Of a DNA stretch of 64,000 nt, positions 20,638-32,007 are shown one piece after another; within the stretch, counting starts at the first letter, position 1, and each line of letters begins with the position of its first letter. The notes below the pieces were generated by a model. It made no database searches and was not told where the DNA came from. It worked only from the letters and a program-made list of their open reading frames with translations. The stretch is taken from the NCBI GenBank assembly GCA_026545765.1, contig CM048841.1, positions 8,072,145-8,136,144 of the forward strand. The letters run 5' to 3'. This stretch comes from Plantago major (lineage: Eukaryota; Streptophyta; Magnoliopsida; Lamiales; Plantaginaceae). A program made the translations under genes and the position numbers.

Positions 20638-20983
20638 GGCACCATCTCCAAGTTGGCGTTCGCCATTTCTTCCAACAATTTACAACTTTGCCCTTTTGTC
20701 CTTTTTACTCAATTTTGTTCCTTTTAACCTCGATTTTTTGGTATTTTGGCTTCTTCGCTCCACTTCTAGCAACCATACAATGCATTAGGACTTCCATCTC
20801 TTATAGATGCATGTAAAACACACCATTTTTGCCTCCAATTAGCTCAGTTTAGCCAAATACCTGCAAAATACACAAAGAACAAAACAAGTAAAAAGACTCT
20901 AGGAAAACTACTAAAACTATACTTAAAGATGACAAAAAGATGGTAAAAAAGACCAAATGAGACGATGTAAAACCGACTCATCA
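20638..20983 (-). repeat. 3' LTR of element C, part interrupted by Tat1
   Basis: Collinear with about 25540-25893. It ends CCGACTCATCA and is followed by the PPT. The remainder lies beyond the Tat1 insertion to the left of the window. Confidence 0.82.
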
Positions 20984-21020
20984 AACTCCCCAAACCGAAC
21001 CCTTGCTTGTCCTCAAGCAA
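20984..21020 (-). promoter_or_regulatory. PPT and stem-loop of element C
   Basis: Minus strand GGTTTGGGGAG next to the LTR. Upstream, 21020-21003 reads TTGCTTG-AGGA-CAAGCAA. Compared with family A (TTGCTCG-AGGA-CGAGCAA), a C-G pair has become T-A on both sides, which keeps the stem. Confidence 0.72.
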
Positions 21021-22600
21021 CAGACTCTCTAAAAAACCTAGAAAAAGGGAAAAAAAAACACATAAAAATACATAGACACAAAATAAAGTCTAGCTCCCAA
21101 GCTACCGAGTCTATGATTGCACTCAATAAGCCCAAAAAATGCAGAAGCTTTGACATCACACTGACATTCACAGAATAACATGCACAAGTTCAAAAAGTTC
21201 ATTTCCAATGTAAATTAGAACTTAAGTCTAACAAGGCAGTCCCTCACAAGTGGATCCTATGCAACTAATCTCTCACACTCCTGGAAGTGTCCAGTAGGGG
21301 TAATCACTCAAGAATATAAAGAGATAAGGAAGGTGACTTGCATCACAAAGATGCCTCAAATACCTCATGCAATGTACTTAATCAGTTAAGTCGGAAGGGA
21401 CTTTTTCATAGCTCTATAACAATAAGCAGTAGACTCATAAAAAGGCAGTCGTTCTCTCTTTTTTCATATTTTTTTTTCATTTTTTGCATACTCTTTTTTG
21501 CAGTCTTATATATGACCCATATGCTTATATATTTTTTCTGTCTCAATTTTTTGGTAGTGTCTGTTTTACCGAAAGTCCGCACTTTTGTGCGTGCTGGTTT
21601 GGTGTACACGACATCAACCCTCACGGCCATATAGCTTTTAAGGGCCACGCCGGTATATAGGCAGTATATGAAACGTGCCCAACACGACTAACTATGGTAA
21701 CTAGTACCATAGATCCACTCCGAGACTTATTTTATTTTTTGAGAGAACGAAAAACCTAAACACAGTCTTTATCAATAATATAACGCACATAAACCTCCTC
21801 CCCAAATCTGTTCTTGGAACGGGTTTGGCATAAGCAAATAAGAATGTAAAACATGCCGTTCGTCATACTTAACTTACACAGAGTACACATGAGAATGATG
21901 AGGCGAAACAAGGGAGTTTACACTTCCCGAATTAAATCACACAGGCGCTGTTACAATATTGTTTCATCGGCTAAGGTTTACTCACAGGCTTTCTGGACTA
22001 CAGAATTAGAATAGACTTTCTATTTACAACAGAAACGAACTTAGCAAACTTAAATATGCAAACTGCTAATAGTCAAGGATCAGTCAAAGCAAAAGCATTA
22101 AACAGGTTTAGTACATGCAATAGACACTCGACTTGGGAAACAGACTTACATTCAACAGATAGACTCGAATAAGAATTACAAAAAGAAACACATCCGAAAA
22201 CATGCAAGCAAGAAGCCTAAAGCAGATCAAAACTCAAAACACCCCTCCCCAAACCTGAACTCATGCTCGCCCTCGAGCAAACGAGTGAAAAGATAAAAGT
22301 AGACAGTTGATAGGAGAGGGCTTCCCTGATTGAAAGTTTACAAGAAGTGTAGAAGACTGGTGGTGCTCATTTGCGATGGTGGGTACTAGACTTCCCCATG
22401 CTCGAATTCCTCTGCGCTTGCACCTGCGAATAGATATAAAGGGGTGCAACATACCTCGCAGAATAATCTTTGTAGATAAAATCCTAAGGCAAATAATCCA
22501 ATGCCTTCACCATGCCGACCTTACCATTCACCTCGTATGTTGCAGTGAGTCTAAATACGCTAATATCCATTCTAGAGGCGAATAAAAATGGCCAGCCAAG
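21021..22600 (-). other. 3' untranslated region of element C
   Basis: No credible coding sequence. It contains the conserved hairpin CGCAC-TTTT-GTGCG (21578-21591) and the following conserved block to about 21690. Two further G-box modules lie at about 21803-21833 and 22243-22283. Arrangement and spacing follow elements A1 and B. Confidence 0.6.
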
Positions 22601-23227
22601 GAGGATTGTATCGGGTCCTGTCTTCTAATCTTCCCGGACATCCTTCAGAACAACAAAATTGGTGATAACAGTTTCACCATTCAGTTTAACCGCGACACCC
22701 TTTGCCAATCCAAATGGTCTTCTATGTGACCCATCCGCCATTAGGAGTCGAGCTTTCAACTATTCCATGCCTATAAATCCACATCCCTTAAACAGACTGT
22801 ATGGGATTGTATTACATGTAGGTCATGTATCTAAAGTCGCAATTACTTTTGAATTTCCGATCCCAACTACGATGTTAAAGCTCTTCTTGCTGAGAGGATT
22901 CTCTGTCACATTTTCTTCTAACTCTTCTTCCTCGGCGGGAACTTCAACTGCTCCAATTTCCAGAATGCTCACTATAGCTGCAAAATCTTCCTCTTTTGCA
23001 GAACCCAATTCTTCAACGGAAATGGATGGATCTTCATCTTTTTCCGGGATCAACTCCTCAACAGAATTACCGGGGGTTATCACCTCTTCTACAGCTGCTT
23101 CAATAGCAATCGGAATCAACGATGCACAACCACTAGCTACGCAAATCTGTTTTGAAACCTCAACACGGGTCTCATTTTCCGAAACAGTCACCTCAACCGG
23201 TGTTTCTGTGATCACGTTAATTGCCAT
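22601..23227 (-). pseudogene. element C acidic linker and decayed aspartic protease
   Basis: The minus frame starts MAINVITETPVEVTVSE. It continues as a Glu/Val-rich linker and reaches VVGIGNSKVIATLDT followed by a stop at 22820-22822. That is the DT(G) active-site position. Past it the same frame reads IPYSLFKGCGFIG and LLMADGSHRRPFG, as in Athila proteases, with more stops. No RT follows: the region passes into the 3' UTR. Confidence 0.6.
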
Positions 23228-23315
23228 TGCCCTCTCGGGAGTACCAGGGAATTTTTCCCTTTCTCTCTCTTAGTTCTTCTGTAGTAGCTGCTGGAGAACT
23301 CTTTGGATCTTTTCA

Positions 23316-24215
23316 CTATCCTTTTCCTTCTTCCCAATACGGGGTAGACTGACGATGCGCCTTAGTTTCGCGCATAAAATCCCTTGACTCATTCATGAAG
23401 CTCCGGAATTCGTCTGCCCATCCTGATCCACCTGCTGGTTGCACCAAACCTGCGTCGGGTCTCTGCTCTTCATCGAAAGCAGCGTTTGCTTCTCCCCTTT
23501 GACCCCTAACATTTCTCCTGGGGTTACGGTATTGGTTGTGTTGTGCCAACTTAGCAAACTTATCCTTGAGAGCAGTAGCATTTAATTCCATCATATTACC
23601 CCCGCAGGATGCATCTATCATATAATGCTGGTTCTCATTCAACCCATCATAGAAAACAGCCTGGGGGTACCTGTGGTGAGGACATTGAGCTAGAAGGCTC
23701 TTGAACCTGTCCCATGCTTCATACAGAGACTCATCATATAGCTGGCTAAAGGTACTGATTTGTTGCCTGATAGAAGATGTCTTAGACAGAGGGTAGTACT
23801 TCTGCATAAATGCATTGTAGACTTCAGCCCAGGTGGTTAAGCATCCTTCATCCAAGCCATTCATCCACTGTCGTGCCTTGTCAGCTAAACATATAGGAAA
23901 AACCCTCATCTTCATATCATTGTCGGTGACATTCTCACCTTTAGGCAGCCACCCAATAAAGTGCTCCAGTTCCATAAGAAATCCCATCACTTCCTCATTC
24001 TTCTACCCATAGAATTTCGGATGTAGGGCCATAATCTCCAAGTTACGCACATTGGCAGGAGTGACAATACTAGTACGGTAAACTTTTACGGGCGGTGCGA
24101 AGAGTGCATCCATGGAAGGCTGCTCCAACTCAGTCATATCTTCGAACCTATGCTGTAAGACAGACACAACACCAGAACTACGCAAACATAAGTACCCGTT
24201 AGTTAAAACAAGCAC
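23316..24215 (-). pseudogene. element C gag
   Basis: Two minus-strand ORFs in the same frame are separated by one stop (about 24000-24002). The first carries NVRNLEIMALHPKFYG. The second carries FLMELEHFIGW, RVFPICLADKARQWMNGL, AFMQKYYPLSKT, SLYEAWDRFKSLLAQCPHH, FYDGLNENQHYMIDASCGG and KDKFAKLAQHNQ. This is the standard Athila Gag capsid order. The C-terminal part lacks a clear zinc knuckle. A single nonsense change separates it from an open frame, so it is relatively well kept. Confidence 0.78.
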
Positions 24216-24339
24216 TCAAGACGAGAAACACAGAGGTAACAAGGGAAAAAAAAACTAACGAAAACAAAAACAAAAACTAGAAAATGTAAAAACAAAAATA
24301 CTGTAACTAAAATTCGTAAACTTAACAAACGAGTTAAGT

Positions 24340-24356
24340 CCCCGGCAGCGGCGCCA
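24340..24356 (-). promoter_or_regulatory. primer-binding site of element C
   Basis: TGGCGCCGCTGCCGGGG on the minus strand, six bases inside the LTR at 24363. Same tRNA-Asp-type sequence as A1. Confidence 0.78.
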
Positions 24357-24362
24357 AAAACT

Positions 24363-25893
24363 TGATGTGTCAAAATCAAAGTTTTGTATTTGTTTAAGAG
24401 CTAAGAGTTGATTCTCAACACTACGAAAACTTGTTTGACTAGGCTAAGTTAACCCCGAGGTCGGTCTCGAAGGAATTAACTAGGCTAAGTTTGAGTTTAC
24501 GAATAAATAGAAACAATATGGAAAGCTGTAAAAGTTTGTTTGCTTCGGCAGCGAGATGATAAACTAAAGTAAACAACTACTTGCAACTAATAGAAACCAA
24601 TTTGACACTAACGAGATTGAAATATGAATGGGAAAAATTATGGAGTGGTAACATCAACAAGCTAGCTAGCAGGATACATGTGATTCACGGGATTGACTAC
24701 GCAAGTTGTCACAGTCTTGAGTTCAAAAACGAATAGCGCTAATGAAGGCGTCAGTTTCACTAGGCTACAATCAATTTGACTAACCTACTATCACCGTTTG
24801 CAACTAACTGTTAGATCAAGCAAGACGAAATACATTTTGGTTTGCAAGGCTTAAATTCCTAATCTAACAGTGATTTTGTAGAAGATCATCAAATGTGATA
24901 GAAGGAATAGTAATTAATCTAAAAGGCACAAGTCGTCAAATCCCGATGCACTTCGAATCACATAAACCCTAGCTAGAATGCATTGAATCAGTCACCACCC
25001 CACAATAGGGGTGTTTAGCTACTCATGACAAGCGAAAGCATAATCATACTAGCAATAAACATAATCTCAAGCACAAAATAGAGATTCGAGTGGATTGATA
25101 CAATTTTACCCTTCGTTGTCACAAAACTAGGTAGAAATTGTAGAACGAAAATGAATCGATGCAAAAGCTATGTAGATAATCTCCCAATCAACATCAATCG
25201 TCGGATTACAAGAGAAAACGGTTCAATTACCTCAAATCGGGTAATTGCCATTGAAACTAGGTCTAGCTCTAGAGCAAAGTGTGTGTTCTTCACAATAGAA
25301 TGATCATGAAAAGTAATAGTCGATGTCTAACTAATACCAAGAAAGTAAAAACGAAGTCTGAAGTGAATTAGGAAATAAAACGGCAATATTCGTCCTCTTC
25401 TGACAGGTGATGGCATCCGCCAAGATAGACCTGGCGTTCGCCATGGTCGATATCTTGGCGGATGCCAAAGACGTCATGGCGGACGCCAGGATTCAATCTC
25501 GACTTGGCGCCCGCCAGAGCGTTCTGGCTCGTTTTGGCGGGCGCCATCTCCAAGTTGGCGTTCGCCACTTCTTCCAGCAATTTACAATTTTGCCCTTTTG
25601 CCCTTTTGTCCTTTTTACTCAATTTTGCTCCTTTTAACCTCGATTTTTTGGTATTTTGGCTTCTCCGCTCCACTTCTAGCAACCATATGAGGCATTAGGA
25701 CTTCCATCTCTTGTAGATGCATGTAAAACACACCATTTTTGCCTCCAATTATCTTGGTTTAGCCAAATACCTGCAAAATACACAAAGAACAAAACAAGTA
25801 AAAAGACTCTAGTAAAATTACTAAAACTATACTTAAGGATGACAGAAAGACGGTAAAAAAGACAAGATGAGACGTTGTAAAACCGACTCATCA
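24363..25893 (-). repeat. 5' LTR of element C (1531 bp)
   Basis: TGATGTGT at the left to GACTCATCA at the right on the plus strand. Only the terminal few dozen bases resemble family A; the body differs. A 160-bp dyad array lies at about 25411-25571. Confidence 0.82.
25411..25571 (-). promoter_or_regulatory. TGGCG-N2-CGCCA dyad array in element C LTR
   Basis: Seven dyads of the form TGGC-N4-GCCA within 160 bp: TGGCATCCGCCA, TGGCGTTCGCCA, TGGCGGATGCCA, TGGCGGACGCCA, TGGCGCCCGCCA, TGGCGGGCGCCA and TGGCGTTCGCCA. The outer arms are constant and the four central bases vary. The location in the LTR matches the CTCGCCGCGGCGAG array of family A. Confidence 0.6.
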
Positions 25894-26336
25894 CTTGGAT
25901 TTCTATACTTGATTGATTGTTATTGAGTATGTGGCTGTGCTTATGAGGTATGAAATTCTCTAGATATGTCATAATCCAAGTTAGCTTAGTTGGATTTTCT
26001 GGAGATTTAGGATGTTTTTGGTGGAAGGGTATTATTGTGCTAGCTTGTTCATCTTAGAATCTGTATTTATGCTGCATATTTGATGATAGGATTGAGCTTG
26101 CTACCTTTTCGATTGGAAAAATCCCTTGTAGTAACAACGTGTGCACTATGGGTGTCTTGACTATGTTATAGGATTAGGCATTGTTGTCACTACATGCGAG
26201 AATTGGTTTGGGGAAAAGCATGATGTAGCAACCATTGAATGCACTATGGTTTACTTGAGACTAAGAGTTAGGATTAGACATTAGTGTTGTTGCATGTTAA
26301 ATATGGGTGTACGCTAACATTATCTATCCAGGTACT

Positions 26337-27757
26337 ATGGCACCCAGGCGAAAGAGTGTGTCCAATAAGAAGCAGAAGGTAGGAGAAGGAAGCTCCAGGG
26401 CCCCAGCTCCAAGGATTAGGGCAGACGCTTATGGAGTAAAGCTGAGTAGGGAAGCAGATGACTTTAGGATCAATTAGCACTTCAGCACCCAGAGAGGTTT
26501 CATAGCAGAGAGAGGGATAAGTGTCTTCGGATCTCTTCACCCAATGATAGAGACTATCAACGCGAGCATAAGGAGGCTAGGATGGCAAAGACTGGTAGGT
26601 TTAAGGAGAATGTACGATCCGGTCTTGGTCAGAGAGTTCTACATCAACCTCGATGATCAAGATATCAATGGATTTGTGCCCATCCACGGGAAGAAGGTGG
26701 AGTACACTCGTAACTCCATCAATGACTTTCTTAGAGTACAGACGGTGACACATGCTCACGCGGATGGGATTTTCAACTCGACCCCTGGACTCAAGGTGGA
26801 GGGAGAAGACATAGCTACCATATGCAATCCTGGTCACAGGGTAGCCGATGGAAGCAGCAAGCTTAAACTCAGGAACCTCAACCTACTTGCGAGGGTTTGG
26901 GTGCATTGGGTACAGTACAACGTAATACTAAACTCCACCTTCAGTAGGATATATGCGCAGACAGCCCGATTGGTATCAACATTGATGAGGAGGCAGCATA
27001 TCGACGTAGGAGAGATCATCTTGGCGGAGACATTTGTCCACAGACATAGCCCCAAGGCATTGGGATTTCCATGTTTGATCACCGAGATGTGTGAGGCAGT
27101 TGGTGTGCCAAACATCGTAAAAAATGGTTGCCCGAAGAGTTGCCTAGACTTGAAAGAGCTACAAAGAATACAGGCAAATGCGAGGGACTGGGGAAATATG
27201 CTGTCAAGATCATCAGGCGAAAGCGATGAGGAATATGATCCCGAGGCAGATACCGAATACGAAGAGGTATCTGTGGAGGAGACTGACAACGAGGCTGAAG
27301 ATCCACCACCTTCCGGAAATGGGGAAGATCTCGCCGCAGACTTTCAGCGGCAGAGCACGAGACTCCAGGATTAGATGGACCCCAGTTTGTGCACATCGAG
27401 AGGAGGCAAAGTACGCTAGCCTCCGATCTTTCACAGTTGGGAGAGTGTTACCAGGGACTTACCACAGACCTCGGAGGCATACATGGAGTATCGCAGCAGT
27501 TTGGTATGCACTTGGATCAGTGGGACTCATGCTACTCGAGCCTTACACAGCACATGTCTGCAGCAGACACACGGGCAACTGAGTGCCTAGTGCATATGGA
27601 GCGAATGCACAAAGCTCAGCGGATGACTGGCAGCAACAAAGAGGAGGCTCATCTTCCAGACCCCATGGTCCGCCTTCCTCTTAGTGATCATGCCGACCGA
27701 GGCATACTACGGACGGTAACTCTGAACTTTCTCCTTTTTATTTATTCCTTATGCTAG
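26337..27757 (+). pseudogene. Athila extra ORF (putative plant transposon protein domain)
   Basis: Opens MAPRRKSVSNKKQK at 26337, just after an acceptor-like TATCCAG. One in-frame stop sits at 26475-26477. The frame then runs VREFYINLDD, GKKVEYTRNSINDFL, LLARVWVHWVQYN, HIDVGEIILAETFV and FPCLITEMCEAVGVP. This is the pattern of the plant transposon protein domain common downstream of Athila pol (PF20167 type). An acidic tail ends at 27374. The sequence continues in another frame from about 27389 with a coiled-coil-like stretch (SDLSQLGECYQGL), so a frameshift separates the two. Function unknown. Confidence 0.65.
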
Positions 27758-29306
27758 GGCCTAGCTATCGAATAGGTTTGGGGAGGGAAGTTGTATCATA
27801 TGTTTACATGCCTCGGATATTTGCTGCCTTGTATATATGTGTTTTTCCTTTTGTTTTTCATTTTTGCAATTATGTGGGGTGGTATATTCGCCACTTTTCT
27901 GTGATCGTAGTTGAGTCGAGTCTTTTGGCCTAATTTTTTGCCTATTTCAAAACTTTTTTGTGTCGAGTCTTGAGTTCTTTTGACAAGTCTGGTTATCTAT
28001 TACCTTAGTTAAGCCATTTTATTGATGTGATCTTAGATGGCCTCTGACTGAGTGCTAAGGAATTTTCGAAAATCACTCTAGTTTGTTTCACTTGTAAATA
28101 AGAAGTCTTCCTGTTTTTGTAGTCAAAAAGCCGCTGAGAAGCCTTAAAGTCGATGAAAAAATCTTGTACTGGCAAATGTGTGATTCTAGTAGGATGAGCA
28201 AGGTTTTTTAACTTGCGCCACTTCACATACATGTGCACTCTTTTTTAAAACGAGTATATACTTGTACTCTCTGACGAACGACATTTTCGACTTGTCCCTA
28301 AATCCGGTTATTCTTGTAGTGTATAACGAACGACATTTTCGACTTGTTGTCTCGATTCTCGAACCTATTCCAAGGAACAGGTTTGGGGAGGAGGACTCTT
28401 GTCAACTTCATACTCAGGCTCACTACTTTCTATATTTGAGCTATGGTCGATTTCGGAATTGTTTTGTATTTCTATGATGCCGTTCTAAAAAAAAAAGAAA
28501 AAAATAGAAAAAATCTCAAAGTGTTTTTCCAGGATCACTTGTGATCGTCTAAGATCGTGTTGGGCATTTCCAAATACTACCTATAAACTAACGCGGGGCT
28601 GATTGTGCGTATGCTGTGAGGGTTGATGGTTTTGTTTCCAAAATGCACGCCAAATACTACCTATAAACCAGCGTGTGGCGGTGCTCGTATGTTGTGAGGG
28701 TTGATGGGGTGTATACCAAACCAACACGTACAAAAGTACGGATCTTAGGCAACCTATTGGGATGCACTTGCAACATTGAGATAGGAAAAAAATGAAAAAA
28801 TAGAAAATCTGTGCAAAAAGAGCAAAGCACAAGAAAAAAAAAGAGAAAGAAATAAACGTGCAAAAAGAGCAAAGCATGAGAACGGTAGCTAATTTTATTC
28901 CCTTGTATTTGATTTCGACCACTTTCCTAAAAATTCCTTTCTGACTTGTTTGAATTGAGTGCAAAAGCATGTAATATTAGTGGTAGCTTGTGACGTTTGT
29001 TGTCACCATCCTAAGTCTTGAGCGAATACCCTTATTTACTGGACACTTGCAGATGAGAGACTTGAGAGTTGCACTATTATCTTCCTTTGTGAGGGACTAC
29101 TAGGATATGATTAAGTTTTATTTACTTGTGAAACGGAAGATTGTGATCTTTACAAAGCTAGCTACTTGTCAAAGTTAGAGGGGATAGAAGTTTACATCAG
29201 TATAAGGGCTTATCTCTGGCAATACTTGTTCCGGTAGCTTGTCGATTGAACTCTTCTTTTTGTTTGTCGTGTCTATGTTTTTTTCTTTTTCTAGGTTTTA
29301 GAGTTG
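27758..29306 (+). other. 3' untranslated region of element D
   Basis: Non-coding. G-box modules GGTTTGGGGAGG at about 27772 and 28379, each with a short stem 5' of it (e.g. CCTATTCC-AA-GGAACAGG at 28364-28381). A tandem duplication of the conserved block (about 28555-28635 and 28650-28715) carries the hairpin CGTAC-AAAA-GTACG at 28727-28740. Confidence 0.6.
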
Positions 29307-29344
29307 TTTGCTCGAGGACGAGCAAAGGTTCGGTTTGGGGAGTT
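29307..29344 (+). promoter_or_regulatory. PPT and stem-loop of element D
   Basis: Stem-loop TTTGCTCG-AGGA-CGAGCAAA at 29307-29326, then GGTTCGGTTTGGGGAGTT, then the LTR start TGATGAGTCG. Same order and sequence as the minus-strand elements. Confidence 0.78.
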
Positions 29345-29653
29345 TGATGAGTCGATATTTTAACGACTCATTTAGTGCCTTTTTTCGTATTTTGTTGCGT
29401 CTTTTAGCCTTTATTTAGTATTTTTTGTTCCATGTCACGTTTGGATTTTTTGTGTGTTTTTGTGCATTTTTAGGTGTCTTAGCGTCATTGGCAGTGAAAT
29501 GGAGGACCAAAGTGCAAAGAAGACCTCAAAACCTTCTAGAAGCACCACAAGGCTAAGTTAGTGGGCCACTAATCCAAGAGAGGTGACATGGAGGTTGGAA
29601 AAAGGAGAGAAAAGTGGAGAAAATGGGAAAAATGGAGGAGTACCCGGACACGA

Positions 29654-29775
29654 GGCTCACCGCGGTGAGCCCCACATCCAAACGGGCTCACCGTGGTACA
29701 ACCAAGCAGAAAAGAAGGCAGAAGGTCCAGACCGCGGTGAGGAGGATTCCCCAAAGTACCTCACCGCGGTGAGCT
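29654..29775 (+). promoter_or_regulatory. GC dyad array upstream of TATA in element D LTR
   Basis: GGCTCACCGCGGTGAGCC at 29654-29671 is a perfect 18-bp palindrome. Partial copies lie near 29695, 29731 and 29759-29774. The next promoter element is TATAAATAG at 29848-29856. The motif differs from family A by A/T for G/C at the same dyad positions. Confidence 0.6.
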
Positions 29776-29847
29776 CTGTTTGATAGAATCAACCCACATT
29801 TTCCTGGCAGTTTTTCCCATGATCTCGAATTTCTTCTTCCTTGGTCT

Positions 29848-29856
29848 TATAAATAG
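29848..29856 (+). promoter_or_regulatory. TATA box of element D LTR
   Basis: TATAAATAG in the plus orientation of the LTR, about 75 bp after the last GC dyad. Confidence 0.55.
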
Positions 29857-30362
29857 ACCACTTGTATCAGTCATTAGGACATATCTTCACTCCTACTTTC
29901 ATATTTTCAATTCCAAGCATTGTAAGCACTTAGAAATTACAATCTCTCTTTTAATTCGACGAAGCATTATTGATCTTTATGACGATCGCAGAGACCAATA
30001 GGCGCCAGGGTATTCAATAGTACGAGTTAGGCGGTTGCTGTTAATAACTTGTATTGTGACATATTGTTTTCTGATCGTTGAATGCATGCTTGATCGTTGT
30101 GAACTTGCATCAGTCTTTACCTTTAATTAGTATATATCCGGATGAGGGCATAGCTAGTGACAAGCTTTTTGCCATAACTCATACGTACTTATACTGTATC
30201 TGATTCGATTTTGCAATAGCAAAGTGTTGCATTCGCGGGCAGTGTACCATTAGCTATATCGCATCAACAATTTTGAAAGATCCGCTCTCTTCGTTTTAAT
30301 TGTAGAAATTGCAAGATCTAGGTATTACCTTGTCTTGTAATTGTAATTTGTTGTAGGATTTT

Positions 30363-32007
30363 TGTTAGGAATATATGTTTAGATTTTGATCAGCAACCTA
30401 ATGACTTATCTTAGCTCAGAAAGGTGATTAGTACTCTTAGTTCACTTGAACACTGTAAAAGAGGAAACTCACTAAGTATGATAGTCTAGCAAATCTTGTA
30501 TAGGATGTTAGGTCTCGAATTGTAATTTTTATTTTCTAATGAAGACCAAGAAGAAGGCATCCCAGCAGGAAAAGTTCAATGGATTTGAAGATTTGAAGAC
30601 TGCACAAGATTGCTGAAGACAAGGGTTTTTCAGATACCGATATCCAGATATCTTGAAGAAACAAGTGTTTCGAAACAAGTGTTGCAAAAAGATATCTGAG
30701 AATAGAAGGCTTCTGAGACGAGGAAAGTGCTCACAGATATCTACACTCAGATACATTGACACAAGTTATGTTTCTGAGAAGAAATATATTTTAACAAGTT
30801 GTTTCAAACAAGTGGTATCTGAAGTTGTGATAATTTCTGTAAAGAACGTGCAAAGCATCAGAGAACTCTGATAATAAAAGATGTCTGATACAATGCATAG
30901 TTCCATTGGCACTACAGGACAAAGTATAGTACAATGCATTAAATGCGCGGATGACGAAATATACGAACAAAAGCAAGAGCTTCAAGAAGAAGACAAACTC
31001 ACATAAGATTATACTCAGATATCAATAGTTTGAATTTGATTTAAGCCTAACGGATACTATTCAAACGGCACTCAAATTCATCTATAAATATCAACACTTA
31101 GACTGCTTGAGAACACACACCTTAGAACACACAAAACTTACACTCTCACATAAGGTCTCTCAAGAAAACTACTTACCTTCAAGCTTTCTGTTGCGACCAA
31201 AGCTCTTGATTCTAAGTAGCACAAAAGTTCTAAGTGTCCTGATCCTTAACAAGCATTGTTATTTGTGAAAGAGTTGAACTAAGATTTTATATCTGAGTTT
31301 CATTCTCTTGAACACTTATCATAGACTTGGGTCAGTAGAGAACAAGATACCATACATTGAAAAGTGTATTAAGTATACTTGATTCATAGAGATATCTGAA
31401 TAACTGAATAAGTTATTTAAGAAGCTCACCTGACAAACAAACCTAAAACCAACACCATATTTGGCGTGGAGTACAGGAAGTACTTAGTTTGGAAAACTAA
31501 GGAATAACTCCAAGGTTACTGAGCACTGGAAGTACTTAGCTTGGGAAGCTAAGGAATATCTCAAAAAGGTTTCTGAGTACAGGAAGTACTTGGCTGAGAA
31601 AGCCGGGGAATAACTCAGGGGAAACACTTGGTTGGGAACCTAGTGTATTTAGGAATCAAGAGAAGATATCTGTATGGTTACCTCATTAATCTGTCTTAGT
31701 GGATTCTAGGTCTGAGAAAGGCCGAAGTGGATTAGTTGAAGGATTACGCCACCTTCAGATACCACTATAAAAAGACTTGTGTTATTTACTTTTTGCAGTC
31801 CATTACTTGCTTTATTTATCTTGCAAAGTATTTACACTTATCTTGCTGAGCACGTGCACTTATCATAGAAAAGTCTTCCGCTCTCTGAATTTAAGTATCA
31901 GATATCTTCACAGATATCTGAGAAACTGTGTTTATCGACAAAAGTTTTAAAAGACTATTCACCCCCCCCCCCCTTAGTCTTTTACTTTGCCGTTATCTGG
32001 ACCAACA
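30363..32007 (+). mobile_element. Ty1/copia solo LTR (1645 bp)
   Basis: TGTTAGGAATATATG start and GGACCAACA end are copia-type LTR termini, and no internal domain is seen. Flanks are ATTTT (30358-30362) and GTTTT (32008-32012), a target duplication with one mismatch. AGATATCTGA-like words recur many times inside. Near the end, AAAAGACTA and TAGTCTTTT form a 9-bp stem around a 12-base C run. A second TGTTAGG at 30506 is an alternative start, but it has no matching flank. Confidence 0.7.

Larger units (their letters stand above)
20638..25893 (-). mobile_element. Athila-type non-autonomous element C
   Basis: Minus-strand order: 5' LTR 24363-25893, PBS, gag, acidic linker, decayed protease, 3' UTR, PPT, and 3' LTR (right part 20638-20983). 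The left part of the 3' LTR was separated by the Tat1 insertion and lies outside the window. Tat1's flank GGCACCATCTCC corresponds to GGCGCCATCTCC at about 25537-25548 in the intact LTR. No RT or integrase is present. It is inserted in element D; the right flank begins CTTGG. Confidence 0.82.

Noticed and set aside
30506..32007. Copia LTR starting at the second TGTTAGG (30506)
   Set aside because: Flank TAGGA does not match GTTTT after 32007. The start at 30363 has flank ATTTT, which matches at four of five bases, and a more typical LTR beginning.
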